Assembly: GCA_035702665.1 (NCBI GenBank)
Contig: DASSQD010000138.1
Location: 62,001 to 126,000 of the forward strand
Reading direction: 5' to 3'
DNA length: 64,000 nucleotides
Source of the DNA: VBDM01 sp035702665
GTDB taxonomy: Bacteria > Pseudomonadota > Gammaproteobacteria > Burkholderiales > SG8-39
Part shown: positions 1 to 8,268 of the stretch, in pieces
How the letters are laid out: every line of letters begins with the position of its first letter
How positions within the stretch are numbered: the first letter of the stretch is position 1
The notes under the pieces: model-generated
Told to the model about the DNA's origin: nothing
The model's input: only the letters and a program-made list of their open reading frames with translations
Database searches by the model: none
Position numbers and translations under genes: made by a program

Positions 1-728
1 TCGGCGATGCTCGAGGCGCCCTTCATGAAGTTGCGCACGAACCTCGCCTTCTTCCCGGGGAAGACGTCGAGCATGTCGTGCAGCACCAGCACCTGCCCCG
101 AGCAGGCCGGGCCCGCGCCGATGCCGATCGTGGGGATGCGCAGGCGACGGGTGACTTGCTCGCCCAGTCGCGCCGGGATCGCCTCGAGCACCAGCAGCTC
201 CGCCCCCGCCGACTCGAGCTCGATCGCGTCCTCGATCAGCTTCTGCTCCGCCTCGTCTCCCTTGCCCTGGACGCGGTAGCCGCCGAACTTGTGCACCGAC
301 TGCGGCGTCAGGCCGAGGTGGCCGCATACCGGAACGCCGCGCTGCGTAAGGAAGCGGATGGTCTCCGCGAACTCCGCGCCGCCCTCGAGCTTCACCATCT
401 GCGCACCCGCCGCCATCAGCTCGGCCGAGCTGCGGAACGCCTGCTGCGGCGATTCCTGGTAGCTGCCGAAGGGCATGTCGGCGACGAGGAAGGCGCGCTT
501 GCTGCCGCGGGCGACGCAGGCGGTGTGGTACGTCATGTCGCCGAGCCTCACCGGTAGCGTGGTCTCGTGCCCCTGAATCACGTTGCCCAGCGAGTCGCCG
601 ACGAGCAGGCTGTCCAGCCCCGCGGCGTCGAGCATCGCCGCGAAGCTCGCGTCGTAGCAGGTGAGCTGGGCGATCTTCACGCCATCGTCGCGCTGCTTCT
701 GCAGCGCCTTGATGGTCAGTCGGGTCAT
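1..728 (-). CDS. panB: 3-methyl-2-oxobutanoate hydroxymethyltransferase, partial (3' end outside window)
   Basis: PanB transfers a hydroxymethyl group from methylene-tetrahydrofolate to 2-oxoisovalerate, the first committed step of pantothenate synthesis, in the cytoplasm. Reading the minus strand from ATG at 728 gives about 242 residues with an unbroken PanB pattern: LTCYDASFA near residue 24, VGDSLGNVIQGHETT near 46, the HLGLTPQSVHKFGGY block in the middle and VLEAIP near 190. The frame runs off the window edge, so roughly the last 20-25 residues of a normal enzyme are missing here. It starts one base after the stop of the kinase gene upstream, so the two are almost certainly one transcript. 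Confidence 0.96.
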   Translation of the reverse strand, partial: MTRLTIKALQKQRDDGVKIAQLTCYDASFAAMLDAAGLDSLLVGDSLGNVIQGHETTLPVRLGDMTYHTACVARGSKRAFLVADMPFGSYQESPQQAFRSSAELMAAGAQMVKLEGGAEFAETIRFLTQRGVPVCGHLGLTPQSVHKFGGYRVQGKGDEAEQKLIEDAIELESAGAELLVLEAIPARLGEQVTRRLRIPTIGIGAGPACSGQVLVLHDMLDVFPGKKARFVRNFMKGASSIA

Positions 729-729
729 C

Positions 730-1371
730 CTAGTCTCCCCAGTTGAAGAATTCGCGGTTGCCGCGCAGCGCCCCGACGCGCTCGATCAGCAGGTCGAGGT
801 CGCGGTCCTCCCTGACGAAGTCGAGCTTCTCGGAGTTCACGATGAGGACCGGGACGCCGCTGAAATGGTAGAAGAAGCGGCTGTAGCTGTCGGCGAGCAG
901 GGCGAGATACTCCGCGGTGATCGGTCGCTCGAATTCTACGCCGCGCCGGCGCACGCGCTCGAACAGCGTCTCCGGCTGGGCCTGGAGGTAGATCACCAGG
1001 TCGGGGCGCGGAGCCTGCGGCTTGAGCGAATCGAAGATCTGCTGGTACAGGTGCAGCTCGTCCCCGTCGAGCGTCAGGCGCGCAAACAGGGGATCCTTCT
1101 CGAGGAGGAAGTCGCATACCGTGATCCGGCTGAACAGGTCCAGCTGCGCCAGCTCGCGCAGCTGGGCTATGCGCTGGAAGAGGAAGAAAAGCTGCGTCGG
1201 GAGGGCGAAGCGCGCGCGGTCCTGGTAGAAGCGCGGCAGGAAGGGGTTCTGCTCGGGGCGCTCGAGCACCAGGTTGGCCTGCAGGCGCGAGGCCAGGCGC
1301 CGCGCAAGGCTGGTCTTGCCGACGCCAATCGGGCCTTCGACGACGATGTAGTGGTACCTGGAGAGGGACAC
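730..1371 (-). CDS. deoxynucleoside kinase (dAK/dGK/dCK family)
   Basis: A 213-residue cytoplasmic kinase of the deoxynucleoside kinase family, which phosphorylates deoxyribonucleosides with ATP for salvage. The P-loop GPIGVGKT lies at residues 13-20. An ERPEQNPFLPRFYQD block follows, typical of the family's substrate pocket, then CDFLLEKD in the middle. Length fits the bacterial family (about 210-225). The preferred base cannot be read from sequence. The gene ends one base before the start of panB and lies 49 bases after the small membrane protein gene, at the tail of the hda-pcnB-folK operon. Linkage to folK and panB is, to my knowledge, common in betaproteobacteria. Confidence 0.9.
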   Translation of the reverse strand: MSLSRYHYIVVEGPIGVGKTSLARRLASRLQANLVLERPEQNPFLPRFYQDRARFALPTQLFFLFQRIAQLRELAQLDLFSRITVCDFLLEKDPLFARLTLDGDELHLYQQIFDSLKPQAPRPDLVIYLQAQPETLFERVRRRGVEFERPITAEYLALLADSYSRFFYHFSGVPVLIVNSEKLDFVREDRDLDLLIERVGALRGNREFFNWGD

Positions 1372-1420
1372 CGGGACTCCCGAAAACGGCGCCCATCATA
1401 CACAAGGGAGCGAACGGAGG

Positions 1421-1768
1421 TCAGCCGCGGAAGATGAAGTACACCGCGCCCACGATGCACAGCGCCGCCCACAGATAGTCGAGCTTGAGCGGCTGGTTCA
1501 TATAGTAGAGGGCGAAGGGCACGAACACCGTGAGCGTGATCACCTCCTGGATGATCTTGAGCTGGGCCAGGCTGAACTGCGTGAAGCCGATGCGGTTGGC
1601 GGGCACCTGAAGCAGGTATTCGAAGAGCGCCACGCCCCAGGACACCAGCGCGGCGACGAACCAGGGCTTGGCCGAGAGCTCTTTCAGGTGCGCGTACCAG
1701 GCGAAGGTCATGAAGACGTTCGACAAGGTCAGGAGCACGGCGGTCTGCGCGAGGACGGGGAAATTCAT
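1421..1768 (-). CDS. small four-helix membrane protein, DMT/DUF486 type
   Basis: This 115-residue protein is almost entirely hydrophobic, with about four membrane helices: residues 5-22, 36-54, 72-90 and 98-113. It resembles the DUF486 group of the drug/metabolite transporter superfamily; features include AQTAVLLTLSNVFMTFAWY at the N-terminus and FEYLLQVPANRIG in the middle. The substrate is unknown. The ATG at 1768 overlaps the end of folK (stop at 1765-1767), so translation is probably coupled. The open frame continues upstream inside folK and pcnB, but that part is an out-of-frame shadow and the ATG is the sensible start. Confidence 0.85.
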   Translation of the reverse strand: MNFPVLAQTAVLLTLSNVFMTFAWYAHLKELSAKPWFVAALVSWGVALFEYLLQVPANRIGFTQFSLAQLKIIQEVITLTVFVPFALYYMNQPLKLDYLWAALCIVGAVYFIFRG

Positions 1769-2253
1769 GTCGCACCTATCTTCGAGATCTTCTGATTGCG
1801 GCAGGCGGCCAGCAGCGTTTTCACGCTGCCCTTGCGCGGGACCGAGATGTCGGCGGCGATTTCGGCGAGCGGCAGGAGCACGAAGGCGCGCTGGTGCATG
1901 CGCGGGTGAGGCACGACCAGGCCGGGCTGGTCGATGAGCTGGTCGCCGTAGAGGAGCAGATCGAGGTCGAGCTTGCGCGGCGCGCCGGGGAAGGGACGCT
2001 CGCGGCCGAAGCGCGCCTCGACGGTGATCAGCTCGTCGAGTAGCTCGCGCGCCGTCAGCGCCGTCTCGACGTGCGCGACGGCGTTGATGAAATCCGGCTG
2101 CTCGCCGACGGCCACCGGCGCGCTGCGGTAGAGCGAGGAGGCGGCGACGAGGCGCGTTCGCGGGAGGCTTGCGATCGCGGCGATCGCGCGCCGGACCTGG
2201 GCCTGGGGATCGCCGAGGTTGGCGCCCAGCCCGATGAACGCCTGCGCCTTCAC
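1765..2253 (-). CDS. folK: 2-amino-4-hydroxy-6-hydroxymethyldihydropteridine pyrophosphokinase
   Basis: FolK (HPPK) transfers pyrophosphate from ATP to 6-hydroxymethyl-dihydropterin in folate synthesis. The protein is 162 residues, the usual length. It opens with AFIGLGANLGD, has LYRSAPV near residue 40, and carries the family signature PRKLDLDLLLYGD followed by PHPRMHQRAFVLLPL. I chose the GTG at 2251-2253, because it forms a GTGA overlap with the pcnB stop and begins just ahead of the conserved AFIGLG strand. An ATG 48 codons upstream would only add low-complexity Ala/Arg sequence that is the shadow of the pcnB tail. Confidence 0.94.
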   Translation of the reverse strand: MKAQAFIGLGANLGDPQAQVRRAIAAIASLPRTRLVAASSLYRSAPVAVGEQPDFINAVAHVETALTARELLDELITVEARFGRERPFPGAPRKLDLDLLLYGDQLIDQPGLVVPHPRMHQRAFVLLPLAEIAADISVPRKGSVKTLLAACRNQKISKIGAT

Positions 2254-3581
2254 GCCGGGGCCGCGTCGGGGGGCAGCGCGGGTCCCTTGCGCCCCCCGCG
2301 GCGGCGCCGGCGTCGGCGCTTGTGCTCGCCGGGCTGCGGCGCGAGCAGCATCGCCTGGCGCTCGCTCTCCCCGACCCGCTGGAATTTCTCCCACCACTGC
2401 GGGAGCTCCGCCGGCACCTCGCCGCTCGCGCCGCGCAGGACGAGGAAGTCGTAGCCGGCCCGGAACTTCTCATGCGCCGCGAGGGCAAAGGGGCGGCTGC
2501 TGCTGCGCTGCTCGAAGCGCGGCTGCAGCGCCCAGATGTCCTTCATCACCGCGGTGAAGCGGCGCGGGATGGCGAGCTTGTCGGTCTGGATGTCGAGGAC
2601 CGCGTCCATCGCCTTGAAGAGCGCGGGGATGGGCTTCAGGCCGCCCTTCTCCTTCTTCCACGCGGCGAGCACCTGATGCCACAGCAGCGCCGCGAACAGG
2701 AACGCCGGCGATACGCCCTTGCCCGAGCGTATTCGGTTGTCGGTCTCCTCCAGCGCGAGGTGCACGAAGCGCTCGCCCATGGGCTGCTCGAAGATGACGT
2801 CGAGCAGCGGCAGCAGGCCGTGGTGCAGGCCCTCGCTGCGCAGCCGCGCGAGCGCCGTCGCCGCATGCCCGGAGAGGAGCAGCTTCTGCATCTCCTCGTA
2901 CACGCGCGAGGGCGGGACGTTCTCGAGCAGGGGCGCGAGATCGCGGATCGGCTTGCGCGTGCGCTCGTCGATGGTGAAGCCCGCTTTCGCCGCGAAGCGC
3001 ACGGCGCGCAGCATCCGGATCGGATCCTCGCGGTAGCGCGCGCGCGCGTCGCCGACGATGCGAACCGACTTCCTCTGCAGGTCGCGCATGCCGTCGTGGA
3101 AGTCGAGGATGGTTTCGGCCGCGGGATCGTAGTAGAGCGCGTTGATGGTAAAGTCGCGGCGGATGGCGTCGTCTTCCAGCGTCCCGTAGATGTTGTCGCG
3201 CAGCACGCGCCCGTGCTCGTCGGTCTCCGAGGCGGTGCGCGCCCGGAAGGTCGAGACCTCCACGGTCTCCTCGCCGAAGAGCACGTGCACGAGCTTGAAG
3301 CGCCGCCCGATCAGGCGCGAGCGCCGGAACACCTTGTGCACGTCCTCGGGGTAGGCGTCGGTGGCGACGTCGAAGTCCTTGGGACGGAGCCCGAGCAGCA
3401 GGTCGCGCACGGCGCCGCCGACGACGTAGGCCGCGAAGCCCCGTTCCTGCAGCATCTCGCACACCTTTCGCGAGCCGTAGGAGATCGTTTCGCGGGCGAT
3501 GCCGTGGCTCTGCCTGGGGATGATCCTCGGCTCGGACGAGTAGCCGAGCCGGAAGACGCGCCGGATGAGTTTCCTGATCAA
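2250..3581 (-). CDS. pcnB: poly(A) polymerase I
   Basis: PcnB adds 3' poly(A) tails to RNA, marking it for decay; it belongs to the class II nucleotidyltransferases with tRNA nucleotidyltransferase. GGAVRDLLLG is followed by the catalytic pair in KDFDVATDA, then an RRDFTINALYYD block and the RFAAKAGF region. The basic Arg/Lys-rich C-terminus (KRRRRRRRGG) is typical of PcnB. With a TTG start at 3581 the protein is 443 residues, opens IRKLIRRVF as relatives do, and has a 4-base TTGA overlap with the ABC ATPase stop. An ATG at 3623 would give 457 residues and a 46-base overlap. I favour TTG but cannot exclude the ATG. Confidence 0.93.
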   Translation of the reverse strand: MIRKLIRRVFRLGYSSEPRIIPRQSHGIARETISYGSRKVCEMLQERGFAAYVVGGAVRDLLLGLRPKDFDVATDAYPEDVHKVFRRSRLIGRRFKLVHVLFGEETVEVSTFRARTASETDEHGRVLRDNIYGTLEDDAIRRDFTINALYYDPAAETILDFHDGMRDLQRKSVRIVGDARARYREDPIRMLRAVRFAAKAGFTIDERTRKPIRDLAPLLENVPPSRVYEEMQKLLLSGHAATALARLRSEGLHHGLLPLLDVIFEQPMGERFVHLALEETDNRIRSGKGVSPAFLFAALLWHQVLAAWKKEKGGLKPIPALFKAMDAVLDIQTDKLAIPRRFTAVMKDIWALQPRFEQRSSSRPFALAAHEKFRAGYDFLVLRGASGEVPAELPQWWEKFQRVGESERQAMLLAPQPGEHKRRRRRRRGGRKGPALPPDAAPA

Positions 3582-4327
3582 GAGGGCAGAAAGCTCCGCG
3601 CGCCGGCGGGTTCGAGCCGGCACTGGTACAGGGCTTCGAGATTGGCTTGGGTCAGCATATCGCTTGAGCGCCCCAGGCTCGCGCGGCCCGCATCATACAG
3701 TAAAACCGAAAAGCCGCAGTGGCGCGCCGCGTGGCCCGGCTCGTGGAGCGCGGTGAGCACCGTCTTGCCGGCGGCGGCGCGCGCCGCGAGCGTGCGCATC
3801 ACGGTCGCCTGGTGGCGCAGGTCGAGGTGCTGCAGCGGCTCGTCGAGCAGCAGGACGTCGGCGTCCTGCACCAGCACTTGGGCGAGGCGCGCCCGCTGGC
3901 GCTCCCCGCCCGAGAGCGTCCGGTAGCTCTGCGCAGCGCGGTCCGCCAAGTCGAGCTCGGCGAGCAGGCCGCCCGCTCGCTCGAGGCCTTCCCGGTCGCG
4001 GCGCCAGCCGCTCCTCGAAGCCGGGTATCGGCCGAGCATCACGTAGTCGAGCACGCCACCCCAGAAGTCGGATTCCTCGTCCTGGAGCAGCACCGCTACG
4101 CGCCGGGCGATCTCGGCCCGCCGCAGCGCGGCGAGCGGCACGCCGTCGAGAGCGACCACGCCGGCCTGCGGGGCGCGCAGCCCGGCGAGCGCGAGGATGA
4201 GACTCGTCTTGCCGGCGCCGTTGCGGCCGAGGAGCGCCCAGCACTGACCGGGCTTGAGCGACAGGTCGAGCGCGCGCACCAGCTCGCTGCCGCCCGCCGA
4301 CAGTCCTAGCCCGGCCGCGGCGAGCAT
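3578..4327 (-). CDS. ABC transporter ATP-binding protein, BtuD/FecE type
   Basis: A 249-residue ATPase of the family that powers cobalamin, haem or iron-siderophore import. The Walker A motif GRNGAGKT is at residues 34-41, the Q-loop in VLLQDEESD near 82, the signature LSGGERQRARL at 138-148, Walker B in DVLLLDEPL near 157-165, and the switch His in LTALHEPGH near 195. The ATG at 4327 overlaps the permease stop (TGATG arrangement), so permease and ATPase are co-translated. The track of open frame upstream of that ATG is shadow. No periplasmic binding protein gene is adjacent, so the substrate cannot be assigned; cobalamin is a guess from family resemblance only. Confidence 0.9.
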   Translation of the reverse strand: MLAAAGLGLSAGGSELVRALDLSLKPGQCWALLGRNGAGKTSLILALAGLRAPQAGVVALDGVPLAALRRAEIARRVAVLLQDEESDFWGGVLDYVMLGRYPASRSGWRRDREGLERAGGLLAELDLADRAAQSYRTLSGGERQRARLAQVLVQDADVLLLDEPLQHLDLRHQATVMRTLAARAAAGKTVLTALHEPGHAARHCGFSVLLYDAGRASLGRSSDMLTQANLEALYQCRLEPAGARSFLPS

Positions 4328-5286
4328 CAGCGCAGCCTCATGAGCAGCAGCAGGAGCACCGGCACCCCGATCATCGCCGTGAGCACGCCCACGGGGAGCT
4401 CGGCAGGCGCCGCGACGGTGCGCGCGAGCGCGTCGGCGAGCGCGAGGAGGCTTCCGCCCAGGCAGGCGGCGAGCGGCAGCAGCGCGCGGTGGCGGTGCAC
4501 TCCCGACAGCCGCAGCAGGTGCGGGACGACCAGGCCGACGAATCCGATCGTGCCTCCGAGCAGCACCGCGGCGACCGTGGCGAGCGTCGCGCAGCCGAAG
4601 GCGGTCGCCTGCAGGCGTTTCACCGCCACGCCGAGCGAGCGCGCCTTGTCCTCGCCGAGGACCAGGACGTCGAGGGCGGAGCCCTGCGAGAACGCGACGG
4701 CGGTGGACGCGGCGAGCACGGCGAGCGCCGGCGCCGGATCGCCCGCCGGCGAGAGGTCGCCGAGCAGCCAGAAGAGCATGCCCTGCACCTGCGAGGCGGG
4801 GGCGACCGCGAGCATCAGGCCGACCAGCGCGCCGAATCCGGAGGCGAGCGCGACGCCGGTGAGGAGGACGCGGTAGGGGTTCCAGCCCGAGCGCCCGAGG
4901 GAAAACGCGAATACCGCCAGAGCGGCGAATGCGGCGCCGGCGAGCGCGGACAGGCTCACCCCGGCCGCCGCGGCGCCGAGGAGCATCGCACCCAGCGCTC
5001 CGGTCGCGGCGCCGCCCGAGACGCCGAGGATCGCAGGGTCGGCGAGCGGATTTCGCAGCAGCACCTGGAGCAGAGCGCCGGCGAGGGCGAGCAGGCCGCC
5101 GCAGGCGAATCCCGCGAGGGCACGCGGAACGCGTACGCCCCACACGATCTCGCGCGCGATCTCGTCGCCGCGGCCGAGCAGCGCGTCGAGGAGCTGCGCC
5201 GGCCCCAGGTCGACGCTGCCGAAGGCGATCCCCAGCGCGAGGCTCGCCGGCACGAGCGCGAGCACGACGGCGGGGGCGGCTTTCAT
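4327..5286 (-). CDS. ABC transporter permease, BtuC/FecCD family
   Basis: A 319-residue polytopic inner-membrane protein of the BtuC/FhuB/FecCD family, with the family's R(V)PRALAGFACGGLLALAG block near residues 52-70, LLRNPLADPAILGVSGGA near 76-93 and GFVGLVVPHLLRL near 248-260. About nine to ten hydrophobic segments are visible. The start ATG at 5286 overlaps the HAD phosphatase stop by four bases (ATGA), and the stop overlaps the ATPase start. The pair lies between the HAD gene and pcnB, genes that I would otherwise expect to be adjacent in related genomes. No B12 riboswitch-like leader is present because the gene is internal to the operon. Confidence 0.9.
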   Translation of the reverse strand: MKAAPAVVLALVPASLALGIAFGSVDLGPAQLLDALLGRGDEIAREIVWGVRVPRALAGFACGGLLALAGALLQVLLRNPLADPAILGVSGGAATGALGAMLLGAAAAGVSLSALAGAAFAALAVFAFSLGRSGWNPYRVLLTGVALASGFGALVGLMLAVAPASQVQGMLFWLLGDLSPAGDPAPALAVLAASTAVAFSQGSALDVLVLGEDKARSLGVAVKRLQATAFGCATLATVAAVLLGGTIGFVGLVVPHLLRLSGVHRHRALLPLAACLGGSLLALADALARTVAAPAELPVGVLTAMIGVPVLLLLLMRLR

Positions 5287-5957
5287 TCCAGGCTGATGAT
5301 CTGCCAGCCGCGTGCGAGAGCCTCGCCGCGCAGGACATCGTCGGGGTCTACCGCCACCGGACGCGTCACGCGCTCGAGCAGCGGCAGGTCGTTGTGAGAA
5401 TCGCTGTAGAACCAGCTGTCCCCGAACGAGGCGAGCGTCTGCCCGCGGCCGCCGAGCCATTCCGCGAGCCGGGTCACCTTGCCCATGCGGAACGCCGGTG
5501 TTCCCGACGGCTTGCCGGTGAACCGGCGGCCGCGGACCTCGAGCTCGGTGGCGAGCAGGTGCTCGACGCCGAACTCGCGCGCGATCGGCGCGGTGATGAA
5601 CGAGTTCGTCGAGGTGACGATCGCGCACAGATGATTCCGCGCGAGGTGCCCGCGCACGAGATCCCTGCCCTTGGTCCGGATGATGGGCTTCACCCGGGTG
5701 CGCATGAATTCGGCGTGCCAGCGGTCGAGCTCCTCGCGCGGGTGGCGCGCCAGGGGCGCGAGCTGGAAGTCGAGGAACTCGTGGATGTCGAGCCGACCTT
5801 CCTTGTACTGGCGGAAGAAATGATCGTTCCTCGCCTCGTATTCGGAGCGGTCGAGCACGCCGCGCTCGATCAGGAACTGCGCCCATTCGTAGTCGCTGTC
5901 GCCGGACAGCAGCGTGTTGTCCAGGTCGAACAGCGCGATCCCCGCCGGTCCTGCCAT
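5283..5957 (-). CDS. HAD-superfamily subfamily IB hydrolase
   Basis: A 224-residue phosphatase of the HAD-IB group (phosphoserine-phosphatase-like). Motif I is DLDNT at residues 11-15 with the nucleophile Asp11 and acid/base Asp13. A TSTNS motif II lies near 115-119, and motif IV is GDSWFYSDSHND near 179-190. The cap region includes FMRTRVKPIIR. The physiological substrate is not apparent; relatives act on small phosphorylated metabolites. The start ATG at 5957 overlaps the hda stop (TGATG), and its own stop overlaps the permease start, so the gene is embedded in the operon. I have not assigned serB because this group is distinct from true phosphoserine phosphatases. Confidence 0.9.
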   Translation of the reverse strand: MAGPAGIALFDLDNTLLSGDSDYEWAQFLIERGVLDRSEYEARNDHFFRQYKEGRLDIHEFLDFQLAPLARHPREELDRWHAEFMRTRVKPIIRTKGRDLVRGHLARNHLCAIVTSTNSFITAPIAREFGVEHLLATELEVRGRRFTGKPSGTPAFRMGKVTRLAEWLGGRGQTLASFGDSWFYSDSHNDLPLLERVTRPVAVDPDDVLRGEALARGWQIISLE

Positions 5958-6583
5958 CAGCGCCGCGCCTCCTCGGCGAGCGAGCGCAGGGCGTCCTTGA
6001 GCAGCGGCAGCGTGAGCGGCCGCTGGCGCTGGAGCGAATAGCGGTCGAGCGCATCGAGCAGCGCGATCTGCGAGCCCATGTCGCGATCGAAATGGCTGAG
6101 CAAGTACGCGATCAGCCCGGGCTCCAGCCGCATGCCGCGCCGGGCCGCGTGCCCGGCGAGCGCGGCGGTCTTGTCCTCGTCGCTCAGGGGGTGCAGCTGC
6201 AGCACGATGCCCGAGGCGAGCCGCGAGCGCAGGTCGGGCCGAAGCGGCAGCTGCGCCGGCGGCGCCTCGGCGCTCGCGGCGAGCGCACCTTTCGAGGCGC
6301 GCAGGCGATTGCAGCGGTCGAAGAGCGCTAGCTGCTCGGCCTCGCCGAGACGCGCCACGTCGTCGAACGCGGCCGCTTCGCGCCCGGCGAGCGCCGCCGC
6401 CTCGGAGAAGGCGCGCAGCAGGTGCGTCTTCCCGCTCCCGGACGGTCCCCAAAGGAAGACGAAGGCCTCGCCGCCCGAGAGCGCCTCGCGCAAGGCGGCG
6501 AGCGCCGCGGCGTTTTTTCCCGGGGAGAAATTCTCCAGCGTGGGAGGCGGGGGCGGCGCGAGCTCGAGCAGCAGCTGTTGCAT
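5957..6583 (-). CDS. hda: DnaA regulatory inactivator Hda (DnaA-like AAA+ ATPase)
   Basis: Hda works with the beta sliding clamp to stimulate ATP hydrolysis by DnaA after initiation, limiting re-replication. The 208-residue protein has a Gln-Leu-rich N-terminus (QQLLLEL at residues 2-8) that matches the family's clamp-binding motif, then Walker A GPSGSGKTH at 46-54. LEA-rich and DLRSRLASG segments follow, as in DnaA domain III. I chose the ATG at 6583 because it places the clamp motif at the extreme N-terminus; the longer open frame to 6664 would run into the purM promoter region. It is the first gene of a nine-gene minus-strand operon and is divergent from purM. Confidence 0.9.
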   Translation of the reverse strand: MQQLLLELAPPPPPTLENFSPGKNAAALAALREALSGGEAFVFLWGPSGSGKTHLLRAFSEAAALAGREAAAFDDVARLGEAEQLALFDRCNRLRASKGALAASAEAPPAQLPLRPDLRSRLASGIVLQLHPLSDEDKTAALAGHAARRGMRLEPGLIAYLLSHFDRDMGSQIALLDALDRYSLQRQRPLTLPLLKDALRSLAEEARR

Positions 6584-6666
6584 CAATCCAGGCCGTCGAG
6601 GCGGGGGGTGGGCATTTCGATTAAAATTCGCGGGCCAGCACGTAACTCTATCCGCAAGCCTCACAC

Positions 6667-7704
6667 TTGGCCAGCAAGAAGCCGATCACCTACCGCGACG
6701 CAGGGGTGGACATCGACGCGGGCGACGCGCTGGTCGAGGCGATCAAGCCCTTCGCGAAGCGGACCCTGCGTCCCGAAGTGCTCGCCGGCATCGGCGGCTT
6801 CGGCGCGCTCGCCGAGATCCCCAGGAAATACCGCGAGCCCGTGCTGGTCTCGGGCACCGACGGCGTCGGCACCAAGCTGAAGCTCGCTTTCCAGCTCGGC
6901 CGCCACGACACCGTGGGCGTCGACCTCGTGGCGATGAGCGTCAACGACATCCTCACGCAGGGAGCCGAGCCGCTCTTCTTCCTCGACTATTTCGCCTGCG
7001 GCAAGCTCGATGTGGCGGTCGCGACCGAAGTGGTGAAGGGCATCGCGCGCGGCTGCGAGCTGTCGGGCTGCGCGCTGATCGGCGGGGAGACCGCCGAAAT
7101 GCCGGGCATGTACGCGGAGGGCGAGTACGACCTCGCCGGATTTGCGGTCGGCGTGGCCGAGAAAAGCGCGATCATCGACGGGCGCGATATCGCCGCGGGC
7201 GACGTCGTGCTCGGACTCGCCTCGAGCGGCGCCCACTCGAACGGCTATTCGCTGGTGCGCCGCGTCCTCGAGCGCGCGAAGCCCGACCTGCGCGCCGACT
7301 TCCACGGCAGGCCTCTGGGAGAGGCGCTGCTCGAGCCGACGCGCATCTACGTAAAGCCGGTGCTGTCGCTGCTCGAGCAGGTGCGCGTCAAAGGCCTCGC
7401 GCACATCACCGGGGGAGGCCTGGTCGAGAACCTGCCGCGCGTGCTCCCCGAGAAGCTCAAGGCGGCGATCGCGCGCTCGTCGTGGAAGGTTCCGCCGCTG
7501 TTCCGCTGGTTGCAGCGGGAGGGCGGCGTCGACGACGCGGAGATGCTGCGCGTCTTCAATTGCGGCATCGGCATGGCGATCGTCGTGGACGCGGAAGGCG
7601 CGGATGCGGCCGAACGCGCCTTGACCGCGAGCGGCGAGACGGTGTTCCGCATCGGCCGCATCGAGCCGCGCAGGGGGGCGGAGCCGCAGTGCCAGGTCTC
7701 CTGA
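6667..7704 (+). CDS. purM: phosphoribosylformylglycinamidine cyclo-ligase
   Basis: PurM (AIR synthetase) closes the imidazole ring of purines using ATP. The 345-residue protein has the family landmarks: YRDAGVDIDAGD at the N-terminus, SGTDGVGTKLK near residues 62-72, VAMSVNDILTQGAEPLFFLDY, GGETAEMPGMY near 140, SSGAHSNGYSLVR near 192 and HITGGGLVENLPR near 246. The start is TTG at 6667, giving MASKKPITYRDAG, which matches the family. The gene diverges from hda across an 83-base gap, a frequent arrangement. Confidence 0.97.
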   Translation: MASKKPITYRDAGVDIDAGDALVEAIKPFAKRTLRPEVLAGIGGFGALAEIPRKYREPVLVSGTDGVGTKLKLAFQLGRHDTVGVDLVAMSVNDILTQGAEPLFFLDYFACGKLDVAVATEVVKGIARGCELSGCALIGGETAEMPGMYAEGEYDLAGFAVGVAEKSAIIDGRDIAAGDVVLGLASSGAHSNGYSLVRRVLERAKPDLRADFHGRPLGEALLEPTRIYVKPVLSLLEQVRVKGLAHITGGGLVENLPRVLPEKLKAAIARSSWKVPPLFRWLQREGGVDDAEMLRVFNCGIGMAIVVDAEGADAAERALTASGETVFRIGRIEPRRGAEPQCQVS

Positions 7705-7706
7705 AG

Positions 7707-7722
7707 ATGACAGAAATGTAAT
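7707..7722 (+). promoter_or_regulatory. candidate operator for the metal-responsive regulator upstream of the CzcE-like gene
   Basis: The sequence ATGACA-GAAA-TGTAAT is an imperfect inverted repeat: five of six bases match between ATGACA and the reverse complement ATTACA of the right arm. It starts three bases after the purM stop and lies about 110 bases ahead of the CzcE-like gene. TGACA/TGTNA-type inverted repeats are bound by CopR/CusR-type regulators in other bacteria, and such a regulator is encoded two genes downstream, so autoregulation is plausible. Binding is inferred only. Confidence 0.45.
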
Positions 7723-7833
7723 CGGCGGGTCAGACTTCCGATACGGTCCGGGAACTAGAGTAGGGGCACATTCAGAGCGCGGAATTTCCAGCGCGCTGAC
7801 TGTTTCGAAACCACTACGGAAATGGAGAACATC

Positions 7834-8169
7834 ATGAAGGTTTTTGCCCCCGCTTTTGCAGCACTGACGCTTTCCGCCGCGAGCGTGTCGGCCTTTGCGC
7901 TGACCGAAGGCGACCTCTACGGCGAGCCCGCCGCGAGCGGCACCGCGGCCGACCGCACGATCGTGGTCACCCCGGGCACGAAGTACATCAACGTCGAGCA
8001 CGGCGACATCGTGAAGCTGAAGGTCGGCTCCCAGGAATTCACCTGGAACTTCGACGGAGTGACGCGCCCCTTCGATCTGAACAAGATCGCCCCCGAAGGG
8101 TCGCTCGACCACAAGGTCGAGGTGTATGTCGAGACCTCGATGCCGCGGGACGGCGGTTTCGGCGAGTGA
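7834..8169 (+). CDS. CzcE-like periplasmic metal-binding/response protein
   Basis: A small protein of 111 residues from the ATG at 7834 (an ATG 12 bases upstream gives 115). It has a clear Sec signal peptide (KVFAPAFAALTLSAASVSAFA) with cleavage around residue 23, then a compact domain containing IVVTPGTKYINVEHGD, FTWNFDG and RPFDLNKIAPEG. This matches the CzcE family, periplasmic proteins linked to cobalt/zinc/cadmium or copper resistance. The gene sits directly before a heavy-metal-type response regulator and sensor kinase, which fits a target or accessory role in that circuit. No efflux pump genes are in the window. Confidence 0.8.
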   Translation: MKVFAPAFAALTLSAASVSAFALTEGDLYGEPAASGTAADRTIVVTPGTKYINVEHGDIVKLKVGSQEFTWNFDGVTRPFDLNKIAPEGSLDHKVEVYVETSMPRDGGFGE

Positions 8170-8221
8170 TTGCAGCGATATCGGCGCGCCGGAACATGAA
8201 CTTTTCGGCGCGGCCGACCTC

Positions 8222-8250
8222 AAAAAGGCGCTGAAGTTCGGCGCCTTTTT
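8222..8250 (+). terminator. intrinsic terminator after the CzcE-like gene
   Basis: A perfect 10-base stem, AAAAAGGCGC and GCGCCTTTTT, encloses a 9-base loop and ends in a run of five T. It lies between the CzcE-like gene and the response regulator gene and would partly separate their transcription. The A-run on the left arm means it could also act for minus-strand transcripts, although none is expected there. Confidence 0.85.
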
Positions 8251-8268
8251 CGATTCCAAGAGAAGCCT

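Noticed and set aside
4327..5300. Cobalamin riboswitch ahead of the BtuC-like gene.
   Set aside because: The gene overlaps the upstream coding sequence by four bases, so there is no leader to hold one.
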